This document shows positions 51,250 through 59,226 of a stretch of DNA of 64,000 nucleotides, in pieces. A model generated the notes under the pieces. That model was not told where the DNA came from, did not search any database, and saw nothing but the letters and a program-made list of their open reading frames with translations. The stretch's first letter is position 1. Every line of letters starts with the position of its first letter. The DNA comes from Bog-473 sp036489775 (GTDB taxonomy: Bacteria > Actinomycetota > Acidimicrobiia > Acidimicrobiales > RAAP-2): assembly GCA_036489775.1 (NCBI GenBank), contig DASXFC010000038.1, forward strand, positions 1 through 64,000, in the 5' to 3' direction. A program made the position numbers and the translations under genes.

Positions 51250-51816
51250 CTAAGTGGTGCTGATGGAGGCCATCCATTCGGCCGCCAGCACGACGGAAGC
51301 TTGCCGCGGAAACACCTTGTCCATGAGGACTCGATGGACCTCGTCGTCCCGGTCGAGACAGCCGTCGCGAAGCACCGTCAGGACATAGTCGAGGTCGGCT
51401 GCCTCCCGCAGCGTTGAGAGGACGACGCCACTCGTGGCGACGCCGGTCAGTACCAAGGAGTCGACCCCAAGTGATCTCAGCACGAGTTGGAGGTCGCTGC
51501 CGGCGAAGGCGCTCACGCGCTTCTTGGTGACGACGATCTCGCCGGCTTGAGGTGCGAGGGCAGGATGGATTTGCGTGGTGCGCCCTGTCTCACCCAGGGC
51601 ATCCGAACCAGCGTAGGTAGAGAAAGCCAGGTTCTTCGGGCTGATCTCTGGTGTACCGGTGCGAAACGCCACCCGGACGAAAATGACGGGGATCCCAGCG
51701 AAACGGGCCGCTGCCACGGCGTCGGCCAATGTGGCCAGAAGTCCGGGGAATTGTTCACCGGCTTGGTCAACGACCCCGTTCTGCAGGTCCATCACCAGCA
51801 GTGCTTGGCTCGTCAT
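51250..51816 (-). CDS. isochorismatase-like (cysteine hydrolase family) protein lacking the catalytic Cys
   Basis: 188 residues: LLVMDLQNGVV (Asp), VTKKRVSAFAGSDL (Lys), and LTGVATSGVVLSTLREAADLDY. The Asp and Lys of the usual triad are present, but the position of the nucleophilic Cys in GVxTxxCV reads Val. Such variants are common in actinobacteria; activity as a hydrolase is doubtful. Confidence 0.82.
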   Translation of the reverse strand: MTSQALLVMDLQNGVVDQAGEQFPGLLATLADAVAAARFAGIPVIFVRVAFRTGTPEISPKNLAFSTYAGSDALGETGRTTQIHPALAPQAGEIVVTKKRVSAFAGSDLQLVLRSLGVDSLVLTGVATSGVVLSTLREAADLDYVLTVLRDGCLDRDDEVHRVLMDKVFPRQASVVLAAEWMASISTT

Positions 51817-51843
51817 GGAGCCATATTGCCAGTGCGCACCGGC

Positions 51844-52347
51844 CTACGTGGCAGTGCCCCCTTTGAGGAGCACCTCGTAGAGGTGGAGGTCAGTGTCGGT
51901 ACTCACAAGGCGGAAGCCGGCTCGGATGAGGGTCCGTTGCGAAGCGATGTTGTCCACCGTGGTGTCGGCGATCACCCTGGACAGTCCGTGATCGGCGGCC
52001 ACGGTCAGCAGGCCCACGACGGCCTCGGCGGCGTAGCCATGGCCGCGGGCCGAGGGAGCCAGGCCGTAGCCGATCTCGACGCAGCCGCCAGCCGGCTGGC
52101 CCTTGAAGCCGATCCCACCGATGGCCCGCCCATCGGAGAGGCGGGCGATCCGGTAGTAGCCGAATGGGCGCTGCTCGCCGTGTGCGGCGGTGGCGCGCAG
52201 GAAGCCCCCAACCGCGCCAACGTCGCCCTCGAAGGGGTAATCGTCGGCCCAACTATCGGCTGGTCCCGCACTTCGACCGGCGATGCGCTCGCCTTCTGCG
52301 ACATCGACCGCGTGCAGCTCGAGGCGCGATGTCCGGATTGCCTCCAT
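51844..52347 (-). CDS. GNAT-family N-acetyltransferase
   Basis: 167 residues: TSRLELHAVDV, GGIGFKGQPAGGCVEIGYGLAPSARGHGYAAEAVVGLL (acetyl-CoA loop), NIASQRTLIRAGFRLV. RimJ/RimL-like. TAGGGT lies nine bases before the ATG. It is divergent from the cystathionine beta-synthase gene. Confidence 0.87.
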   Translation of the reverse strand: MEAIRTSRLELHAVDVAEGERIAGRSAGPADSWADDYPFEGDVGAVGGFLRATAAHGEQRPFGYYRIARLSDGRAIGGIGFKGQPAGGCVEIGYGLAPSARGHGYAAEAVVGLLTVAADHGLSRVIADTTVDNIASQRTLIRAGFRLVSTDTDLHLYEVLLKGGTAT

Positions 52348-52356
52348 TGGTGAAGA

Positions 52357-52362
52357 ACCCTA
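52357..52362 (-). promoter_or_regulatory. -10-like TAGGGT of the GNAT gene
   Basis: Nine bases upstream of ATG 52347 on the minus strand. Confidence 0.35.
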
Positions 52363-52434
52363 CCCACCGGACCTCGAGAATTCCCCGTATCTCGAGCCGC
52401 GTCATGATGATGACGGAAGTGGTAAAGAGTCAGC

Positions 52435-54102
52435 ATGGATGTACTCGTGGTCGTCGGTGGTGAACCGCCTCCCGCCCGGCTGCAAGATCGGTCGCTCCAT
52501 GTGCACCGCCACGGGCCAGACGAATCGATGGAAACTCTCGTGGGCTCGCTTCGCGCCACCATTCCGCGCCGGGTCGGCGTGTGCGGGCCGATCGCGCAAG
52601 CCGCTCCGGTGGCGGCCGGCCTTCGCCAGGCCGGATTGCCGACCGAGCTCTTTACCGATGAGCCGGTTCCCCCGGACACCTTGCCGAGCTTGACCGGCGT
52701 CGACGTACGGCCCATCACCGACCCCGGGGAGCCGATGGAGGTGGCCGGGTCCCTGGTCGAGTTGATCGGCCACACGCCGATGGTCCGGCTGGACCGGACG
52801 GCCCGGGACCTCGAATGCACCCTGGTGGCCAAGCTCGAGCTGTTCAACCCGGGAGGTTCCTCGAAGGATCGCATCGCCCTGGCCATGATCGAAGCGGCCG
52901 AGCGAGAAGGAAAGCTAGTCCCCGGCGGGACGATCGTGGAACCGACCAGCGGCAACACCGGGGTCGGGCTGGCCATCGTCGCCGCCCGCAAGGGGTACAA
53001 GTGCATCTTCGTATGTCCCGACAAGGTGGCCACCGACAAGATTGCGCTGTTGCGCGCCTATGGCGCCGAGGTCATCGTCTGTCCGACTTCGGTCCCTCCG
53101 GAGCACCCCGACTCCTACTACTCGGTCTCGGACCGCCTGGCCCGCGAGGTGCCCCTGGCCTGGAAGCCGGATCAGTATCACAACCCCAACAATCCGCAGG
53201 CCCAGTACGACACGGTCGGACCGGAGATCTGGGAACAGACGCGTGGGCGCGTCACGCACTTCGTTGCCGGCATCGGAACGGGTGGGACCATCAGTGGCAT
53301 CGGTCGCTACCTCAAGGAACGCGATCCCTCCATACAGATCATCGGCGCCGATCCGGAAGGTTCGGTGTACTCGGGAGGATCCGGCCGTCCCTACCTGGTC
53401 GAAGGGATCGGCGAGGACTTCTGGCCTACCACCTATGACCCCGCGGTAGTGGACCGGGTCATCGCGGTCTCCGACGCCGAGAGCTTCGCCACGGCCCGGC
53501 GGGTCACCCGGGAGGAGGGGCTCCTTCTCGGCGGATCGGGCGGGACGGCCATCGCAGCCGCCTTGGTGGCGGGTCGCGACCTGTCGCCTGAGGCGGTCAT
53601 TGTCGTGCATATCCCCGATTCGGGCCGCGGCTATCTTTCCAAGATCTACAACGACACCTGGATGGCCGATTACGGCTTCATGCATGACGCTGGGTCGACG
53701 GTGGGAGACATTCTGGCCACCCGCGACGCCTCGCTTCCGCCTCTCGTCCACACCCACCCCGACGAGACGGTGCGACAAGCCATCGCCATCCTCCGTGAGT
53801 TCGGCGTGAGTCAGATGCCGGTGATCAAACACGAACCGCCGGTGGTCCTGGCCGAGGTGGTCGGGGGAGTCACCGAGCGCGAGCTCATGGACTTCGCCTT
53901 CACCGATTCGGCCATGCTGGACCATCCCGTGGGCGAGGTCATGGGCAAACCTCTGCCCACCATTGGGGCCGGAGAGCAGGTCCATGTTGCCGTGGGTCGG
54001 TTGGAAGGAGCGTCCGCCCTCCTCGTGCTCGATCGCGGCCACCCGGTCGGCGTGATCACTCGCTCGGACGTGCTGGCGGTCCTGGCCGCCGGCTCCCATT
54101 GA
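52435..54102 (+). CDS. cbs: cystathionine beta-synthase with N-terminal extension and CBS-domain pair
   Basis: 555 residues. The PLP-dependent core (about 104-430) has LVELIGHTPMVRL, NPGGSSKDRIA (PLP Lys144), PTSGNTGVGLAI and GIGTGGTISGIGRYL. A C-terminal pair of CBS regulatory domains (about 435-553) follows. It condenses homocysteine with serine. Family members normally begin at about residue 104. The preceding ~100 residues (DVLVVVGGEPP..., RRVGVCGPIAQAAPVAAGLRQAG) are extra and of unknown function. An internal ATG at 52735 with GGGGAG before it would give the standard form. Confidence 0.92.
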   Translation: MDVLVVVGGEPPPARLQDRSLHVHRHGPDESMETLVGSLRATIPRRVGVCGPIAQAAPVAAGLRQAGLPTELFTDEPVPPDTLPSLTGVDVRPITDPGEPMEVAGSLVELIGHTPMVRLDRTARDLECTLVAKLELFNPGGSSKDRIALAMIEAAEREGKLVPGGTIVEPTSGNTGVGLAIVAARKGYKCIFVCPDKVATDKIALLRAYGAEVIVCPTSVPPEHPDSYYSVSDRLAREVPLAWKPDQYHNPNNPQAQYDTVGPEIWEQTRGRVTHFVAGIGTGGTISGIGRYLKERDPSIQIIGADPEGSVYSGGSGRPYLVEGIGEDFWPTTYDPAVVDRVIAVSDAESFATARRVTREEGLLLGGSGGTAIAAALVAGRDLSPEAVIVVHIPDSGRGYLSKIYNDTWMADYGFMHDAGSTVGDILATRDASLPPLVHTHPDETVRQAIAILREFGVSQMPVIKHEPPVVLAEVVGGVTERELMDFAFTDSAMLDHPVGEVMGKPLPTIGAGEQVHVAVGRLEGASALLVLDRGHPVGVITRSDVLAVLAAGSH

Positions 54103-54109
54103 GGTCGCA

Positions 54110-55270
54110 GTGACCGATCACGCTGAGCGCGAAGGATTCGGGTTCGACACCAACGCCGTTCACGGCGGCGGACCGTCCGACGCCGCCACCGGAGCGGTCA
54201 ACACGCCGGTGTACCTGTCCTCGACCTTCGAACAGGACGCGGTGAGCCACGATCGCGGCTTTGAATATGCCCGGTCGGGCAATCCTTCCCGGGCCAGCCT
54301 GGAACGGCACGTTGCCCTGCTCGAGGGGGCCACCTCCGGCTTCGCTTTCGCCAGCGGAATGGCGGCCGAGGACGCCGTGATGCGCCTCTTGGACCCGGGC
54401 GACCACATAGTCATGGCGACCGACAGTTACGGCGGCACCTTCAGGCTGGCCACCAAAGTCCACAGCCGGGCCGGGCTGCTGGTTGATACCGTCGACTTCT
54501 CCAACCTGGACGAGGTTTGGCACCCACAAACCCGCATGGTGTGGATCGAGTCACCGACGAACCCACTGCTCCGCGTCGTCGACATCGCCGCGGTATCGGC
54601 CGCCGCTCATAGCCGTGGCGCCCTTGTCGTGGTCGACAACACTTTCGCCACACCGTGGATACAGCAGCCCCTCCAGTTGGGAGCGGACATCGTGGTGCAC
54701 TCGACCACGAAGTATCTCGGTGGCCATTCAGACGTCGTGGGGGGATTCGCCGCCACCAGCGACGAAGGCCTCGCCGACCGCCTGGGTTTCCTGCAAAACG
54801 CCACCGGCGCCGTTCCCGGCCCCTTCGACTGCTATCTGGTCCAGCGGGGGCTCAAGACATTGGGTCTGCGGATGGAACGGCACTGCTCCAATGCCCTGAC
54901 CGTGGTGGAGCTCCTGCTCGGCCACGGCGCAGTGGACAAGGTGCATCATCCGTCACTTCCCGGCCACCCCGGTCACGACGTCGCCGTCAAGCAGATGCGC
55001 GCCTTCGGTGGCATGGTCAGCTTCACCGTGCACGGCGGGGAGGGGGCCGCCGTGGAGCTCTGCTCCCGGACGCATCTCTTCACCTTGGCCGAGAGCTTGG
55101 GCGCGGTGGAAAGCCTCATCGAGCACCCGGCCCGGATGACCCACGCCAGTACCGCCGGTACCAGCAACGAGGTTCCCTCGGATCTGGTCCGGCTCAGCGT
55201 CGGGCTCGAGACGATCGACGACCTGGTGAACGATCTGGATCAAGCGCTCACGTCGTTGCCTGCCGGCTGA
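54110..55270 (+). CDS. cystathionine gamma-synthase/lyase (Cys/Met metabolism PLP enzyme)
   Basis: 386 residues of fold-type I PLP enzyme. YARSGNPSRASLE, FASGMAAEDAV, SYGGTFRL and HSTTKYLGGHSD (PLP Lys201) are present. Seven bases after cbs, the pair fits reverse transsulfuration (homocysteine to cysteine); gamma-synthase or gamma-lyase activity cannot be separated by eye. GTG start. Confidence 0.92.
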   Translation: MTDHAEREGFGFDTNAVHGGGPSDAATGAVNTPVYLSSTFEQDAVSHDRGFEYARSGNPSRASLERHVALLEGATSGFAFASGMAAEDAVMRLLDPGDHIVMATDSYGGTFRLATKVHSRAGLLVDTVDFSNLDEVWHPQTRMVWIESPTNPLLRVVDIAAVSAAAHSRGALVVVDNTFATPWIQQPLQLGADIVVHSTTKYLGGHSDVVGGFAATSDEGLADRLGFLQNATGAVPGPFDCYLVQRGLKTLGLRMERHCSNALTVVELLLGHGAVDKVHHPSLPGHPGHDVAVKQMRAFGGMVSFTVHGGEGAAVELCSRTHLFTLAESLGAVESLIEHPARMTHASTAGTSNEVPSDLVRLSVGLETIDDLVNDLDQALTSLPAG

Positions 55271-55289
55271 ACAGCCTCAGGCGAAGGCT

Positions 55290-55327
55290 GACAGGCTGGC
55301 TGACTGACAGGCTGGCTGACTCAGCCT
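55290..55327. terminator. tandem 16-bp repeat with hairpin between convergent genes
   Basis: GACAGGCTGGCTGACT occurs twice in tandem (55290-55321). AGGCTG at 55309 then pairs with CAGCCT at 55322. It lies between convergent genes and runs into the 3' end of the GNAT gene. It is a plausible bidirectional terminator without a strong T-run. Confidence 0.5.
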
Positions 55328-55956
55328 GCCTCGAGGCGGGCCAGCAACCTGGACTTCACGTCCGGCCACTCCTCGGTCACGATCGAGTAGCGGGCCGACG
55401 TCCGCACCGTGTCGTCCACTCCGGGGCGGTCGCCGCGCAGCAGGCCGTCCAGCTTTCCGCCGATCCGCTCGATGGCCTGACGAGAGCGGGTGTTGCGGAC
55501 ATCGGTCTGGATGCCCACCCGATGGACCTGCCATACCTCGAAGGCGTGCGTCATCATCAGCAGCTTGGCCTCGGTGTTGACCGGCGTGCGCTGGACCGAG
55601 GCGGACAGCCAGGTGTGGCCGATGTCGGTCACGTCGGGGATGCCGTGACGCTGGTGGGTGTTGCCCGGGAACCACTGCCAGTAGGCCAGCACGCAGAACC
55701 GGGTGGCACCGACCACCTGGTCGGGCTGGCCACCGTCGCCCTTGCGCACGGTGGCGAAGGGAACCTCGGTCCCGCTGGCGAGGTGGGTCATGGCGTCGGT
55801 GACGGACGCCGTCATCTGCGCGATGCCGTCGGGCACATAGGCCCACTGGTAGTTGGCACGATCCTCGCTGGCCGCCGCCACCAGATCGTCGATGTGCTGG
55901 GTACCCAGCGGTTCGAGCCGGACGAAGCGGCCCTCCAGCGTGAACGGCTCAGGCAT
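55321..55956 (-). CDS. GNAT-family N-acetyltransferase
   Basis: 211 residues: FTLEGRFVRLEPLGTQHIDDLV, VVGATRFCVLAYWQW, DIGHTWLSASVQRTPVNTEAKLLMMTHAFEVW, NTRSRQAIERIGGKLDG. This is the RimJ/RimL-like subgroup with the W-L-x-x-x-x-R-x-x-x-N-x-E-A-K-x-L-L pattern. ATG 55956 overlaps the MFS 3' end by eight bases, so they share a transcript. Confidence 0.87.
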   Translation of the reverse strand: MPEPFTLEGRFVRLEPLGTQHIDDLVAAASEDRANYQWAYVPDGIAQMTASVTDAMTHLASGTEVPFATVRKGDGGQPDQVVGATRFCVLAYWQWFPGNTHQRHGIPDVTDIGHTWLSASVQRTPVNTEAKLLMMTHAFEVWQVHRVGIQTDVRNTRSRQAIERIGGKLDGLLRGDRPGVDDTVRTSARYSIVTEEWPDVKSRLLARLEAG

Positions 55957-57580
55957 GGGCGGCCGGGATGGCCTCCAGTGGCGCCCCATCCGGCGCACCA
56001 GAACCGTTCGCGGCACCGGCACCACCGGCCGGCGGGCCACCGTGCTGGGGCGCCACGAAGTCGCGGTGACGCACCAGGACGAAGCCACTAATCGCACCGA
56101 CCAGGGCGATGATGGCGCCGATGTCCATCAGGTGGTTCAAGGTGACCGAGAAACCGATGGAGTAGGCGTGGAAGAGCTCGCTCTTGGCACTGGCCGAGAT
56201 GGGCAGCGCCGGTACCAGCTGGCGCATCTGGCCCGAGGCCAGCGCGGCCGACAGCGTCGACGAGTGACCGGACGACAGCAGGGCCGCTCCGGCCGGGACC
56301 GAACGCAGGGCTGCCGTGGTGTGGCTGATGATCTGACTCTGGAAGACGGCACCGAGCACCGCGATTCCGGTGGCGATCCCGACCTGGCGGGCTGTATTGT
56401 TGGCCCCCGAGGCCATGCCGCTCTGCTGGGGCTCGACCACCGAGATGGCACCCGAGGCCAGCACCGGGTTGATCATGCCGATGCCGGCCCCGGCCACGAT
56501 GAACCCGGGCAGCAGCACGGTCCAGGTCGAGGCCGGGTGGGTGTGCGACATCAGGAACTGGCCCAGCGACACCAGGATCAGCCCCGATCCCAGCAGGTAG
56601 CGGTGCTGCACGCGCACGGTCAGACGGCCGGCCACCGGCGCCACCGCGAAGGCCAAGAGGGTCATGGGCAGGAAGCGGGCTCCGGCCGGCAGCGGGCCGT
56701 AGCCCAGGTTGTCCTGGATGTAGAGGGTCAGGTACAAGAACATGGCGAAGATCGAGGACGACAGCGCGAAGGCCACCAGGTTGAGCCCGGTGAAGGCCGG
56801 CTTGCGGAAGAGCGACAGCCGCAGCATCGGGTCCTTGGTCTTCATCTCGTTCACCACGAAGCCGATCATGAGGACGGCCGACGCCGCGATCAGGCCGACG
56901 ATGGTCGAGCTGCTCCATCCGTCGTCGTTGCCGCGCACCAGCGCGAAGACGAGCAGGAACAAGCTCAACGAGAAGGTGATGAAGCCCACGACGTCGATGC
57001 GACGGGTGCGTTGGTCACGCGACTCGGCGATCTTGGTCAGCGTGATGAAGACGGCCACCACGCCGATGGGCACGTTGACGAAGAAGATCCAGCGCCACCC
57101 GATGGCGCTGGTGATGGCCCCACCGACCAGCGGTCCCACGGCCACGGCCCCACCGGTAACGGCGCCGAAGATGCCGAAGGCGGTGCCGCGGTCACGCCCC
57201 ACGAAGGCGGCGGCGATCAGGGCCAGCGAGGTGGCGAACATGATGGCGCCGCCAACGCCCTGCACGGCCCGGCACAGGTTGAGCATCAAAGAGCTGGTCG
57301 AGACGCCGCACAGGAACGACGCCACGCTGAAAACAACCAGACCGACGGAAAAGACGATCCGTCGCCCGAAGATGTCGCCCACCACCCCGGCGGTCAACAA
57401 GAAAGCAGCCAGCGTCAGCGAGTAGGCATCCACCACCCATTGGAGGTCGGAGAACGTGGAGTGCAGCGATCGCTGGATGTTGGGCAGCGCCACGTTGACC
57501 ACGGTGATGTCGAGCAACAGCATGAAGATGGCGGTGCAGACGGCGATCAGCGTCCACCACTTCCGGTCCAGAATGGGCAT
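55949..57580 (-). CDS. DHA2-family (EmrB/QacA-type) MFS drug transporter
   Basis: 543 residues with about 14 membrane helices. Motif D1 LDITVVNVALPNIQRSL follows helix 1, WVVDAYSLTLAAFLLTAGVVGDIFGRR is the TM2-loop motif A region, and GAVTGGAVAVGPLVGG is motif C, typical of proton-driven drug antiporters. It is divergent by 44 bases from an ABC-F gene, suggesting a resistance locus. TACACT lies six bases before the ATG. Confidence 0.92.
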   Translation of the reverse strand: MPILDRKWWTLIAVCTAIFMLLLDITVVNVALPNIQRSLHSTFSDLQWVVDAYSLTLAAFLLTAGVVGDIFGRRIVFSVGLVVFSVASFLCGVSTSSLMLNLCRAVQGVGGAIMFATSLALIAAAFVGRDRGTAFGIFGAVTGGAVAVGPLVGGAITSAIGWRWIFFVNVPIGVVAVFITLTKIAESRDQRTRRIDVVGFITFSLSLFLLVFALVRGNDDGWSSSTIVGLIAASAVLMIGFVVNEMKTKDPMLRLSLFRKPAFTGLNLVAFALSSSIFAMFLYLTLYIQDNLGYGPLPAGARFLPMTLLAFAVAPVAGRLTVRVQHRYLLGSGLILVSLGQFLMSHTHPASTWTVLLPGFIVAGAGIGMINPVLASGAISVVEPQQSGMASGANNTARQVGIATGIAVLGAVFQSQIISHTTAALRSVPAGAALLSSGHSSTLSAALASGQMRQLVPALPISASAKSELFHAYSIGFSVTLNHLMDIGAIIALVGAISGFVLVRHRDFVAPQHGGPPAGGAGAANGSGAPDGAPLEAIPAAHA

Positions 57581-57586
57581 TGGCGG

Positions 57587-57592
57587 AGTGTA
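57587..57592 (-). promoter_or_regulatory. -10-like TACACT of the MFS gene
   Basis: Six bases before ATG 57580 on the minus strand, with no Shine-Dalgarno. Confidence 0.55.
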
Positions 57593-57613
57593 TCTAGGCC
57601 CTGTTTGCGCCCG

Positions 57614-57619
57614 TACAAT
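57614..57619 (+). promoter_or_regulatory. -10 TACAAT of the ABC-F gene
   Basis: A near-consensus TACAAT only five bases before GTG 57625, so the GTG would lie at the transcription start. No matching -35 is seen at the usual distance. Confidence 0.55.
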
Positions 57620-57624
57620 GGGGT

Positions 57625-59223
57625 GTGATCGTCGGCTCCTCCCTCACCATCGAAATTGGTGACCGCACCCTGGTCGAGGACGCCTCCTTCGTGGTGGCGG
57701 CCGGTGAGAAGGTCGGGCTGGTCGGGCGCAACGGGACCGGGAAGTCGTCCTTCATCTCGGTCCTGGTCGGTGAGCCCACGCCCCAGCTGCGTCACCGGGG
57801 CAACGTGCGCCTGCTGGGGTCCTTCGGATACCTGCCCCAGGCGCCGGTCCCCGGCGGTCTCGGGCTCGAGCCCACCGGCTTTTCCCACATTCTCTCCGCC
57901 CGCGGCCTCGACGTGCTCGACGACGCCCTGGGCCAGGCCCGCCGCGACATGTCCGAGAAGCCGACTGACGAGAACATCACCCTCTTCACCGACCTCCAGG
58001 AGCAATTCCAGGACAATGGCGGCTACGAGGCCGAAGCGGTGATGGCCCGCCTGGCCGACGGGCTGGGCCTGCGCCAGGAGCTGCTGCTCGAAGACATCGA
58101 CTCGCTCTCGGGGGGCCAGCGCCGCCGGGTCGACCTCATGCGCGTCCTCTTCCAGACCCCCGAGCTGATGATCCTCGACGAGCCCACCAACCACTTGGAC
58201 CGCTCGGCCAAGCGCTGGCTGCTCGAGGAGCTGGCCCGCTTTCCGGGCGCCCTCCTGGTGGTGAGCCACGACCTCAAGCTGCTCGACAGCTCCATCACCA
58301 AGGTGCTGCTGATCGCCAACCAGAAGCTTTCGGAGTGGAAGGGCAACTACTCCAAGTTCGAAGCCATGCGCGAGGCCGACCAGAGCCAGCGCGAGCGCTC
58401 CTCCCAACTCGAGGAGCGTGAGATCAAGCGGTTAGCCACCCTGGCCGACTCCATGCGGGGGCAGACGGCCAAGCGGGCCAAGGTGGCCAAGTCGCTGGAC
58501 CGCCGGGTCGACCGCATCGAGAGCAATCGCACCGTGGTGGAGAAGCGCGACAAGAAAACCGTCTTCAAGCTGCCCACGCCGGTCCGTTCCGGTGCCTTCC
58601 CGCTCGAAGTGGCCAAGCTGGCTGTGCACTACGGAACGAACAAGGTGCTCAACGACGTGACCTTCCACGTCGGCCGGGGTGACCACGTCGTGGTGATCGG
58701 CCGCAACGGTGCGGGCAAGTCCAGCCTGTTGCGCTGCCTGGCCGGCGTCCAGGAGCCCACCAACGGCAGCGTCGAGTTCGGCGTGAACGTCACCGTGGGC
58801 TACTTCGCCCAGGAACACGAGCAGATCGATCCCGAGCTCCGGGCACTCGACAACATCTCCGACGACATTCTCAAGCTCGAGAGCGAGCGCCGCGCCATCC
58901 TGGGTCAGTTCGGCTTGCCCTCGAAGGCGGCTGACCAGTTGCCCGACACCCTCTCGGGCGGAGAGCGGGCCAAGTTGGGCCTGGCCATGCTGTCGGCCGG
59001 CGTGGCCAATTTGCTGCTCCTCGACGAGCCGACCAACAACCTCGACCCGGCCTCCATCAAGGCGGTGGGGGCCATGCTGGGCGCCTGGCCCGGCACCATC
59101 GTGGCGGTCAGCCACGAGCGCAACTTCGTCGAAGCGCTGAACCCGAGCTACTGCCTCCGGCTGCCCGAAGAGCAGTTCACCCACTGGCGCGAGGAGTACC
59201 TCGACGACGTGGAGATGCGCTAG
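57625..59223 (+). CDS. ABC-F family ATP-binding protein
   Basis: 532 residues with two ATPase domains and no membrane segment. Walker A GRNGTGKSS with signature LSGGQRRRVDLMR and MILDEPTNHLD come first; Walker A GRNGAGKSS with LSGGERAKLGLAML and LLLLDEPTNNLD come second. Between them is a basic, charged linker (about 240-310). ABC-F proteins act on ribosomes, either in translation or antibiotic protection. The divergent drug exporter hints at resistance, but a housekeeping role is equally possible. Confidence 0.92.
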   Translation: MIVGSSLTIEIGDRTLVEDASFVVAAGEKVGLVGRNGTGKSSFISVLVGEPTPQLRHRGNVRLLGSFGYLPQAPVPGGLGLEPTGFSHILSARGLDVLDDALGQARRDMSEKPTDENITLFTDLQEQFQDNGGYEAEAVMARLADGLGLRQELLLEDIDSLSGGQRRRVDLMRVLFQTPELMILDEPTNHLDRSAKRWLLEELARFPGALLVVSHDLKLLDSSITKVLLIANQKLSEWKGNYSKFEAMREADQSQRERSSQLEEREIKRLATLADSMRGQTAKRAKVAKSLDRRVDRIESNRTVVEKRDKKTVFKLPTPVRSGAFPLEVAKLAVHYGTNKVLNDVTFHVGRGDHVVVIGRNGAGKSSLLRCLAGVQEPTNGSVEFGVNVTVGYFAQEHEQIDPELRALDNISDDILKLESERRAILGQFGLPSKAADQLPDTLSGGERAKLGLAMLSAGVANLLLLDEPTNNLDPASIKAVGAMLGAWPGTIVAVSHERNFVEALNPSYCLRLPEEQFTHWREEYLDDVEMR

Positions 59224-59226
59224 CCC

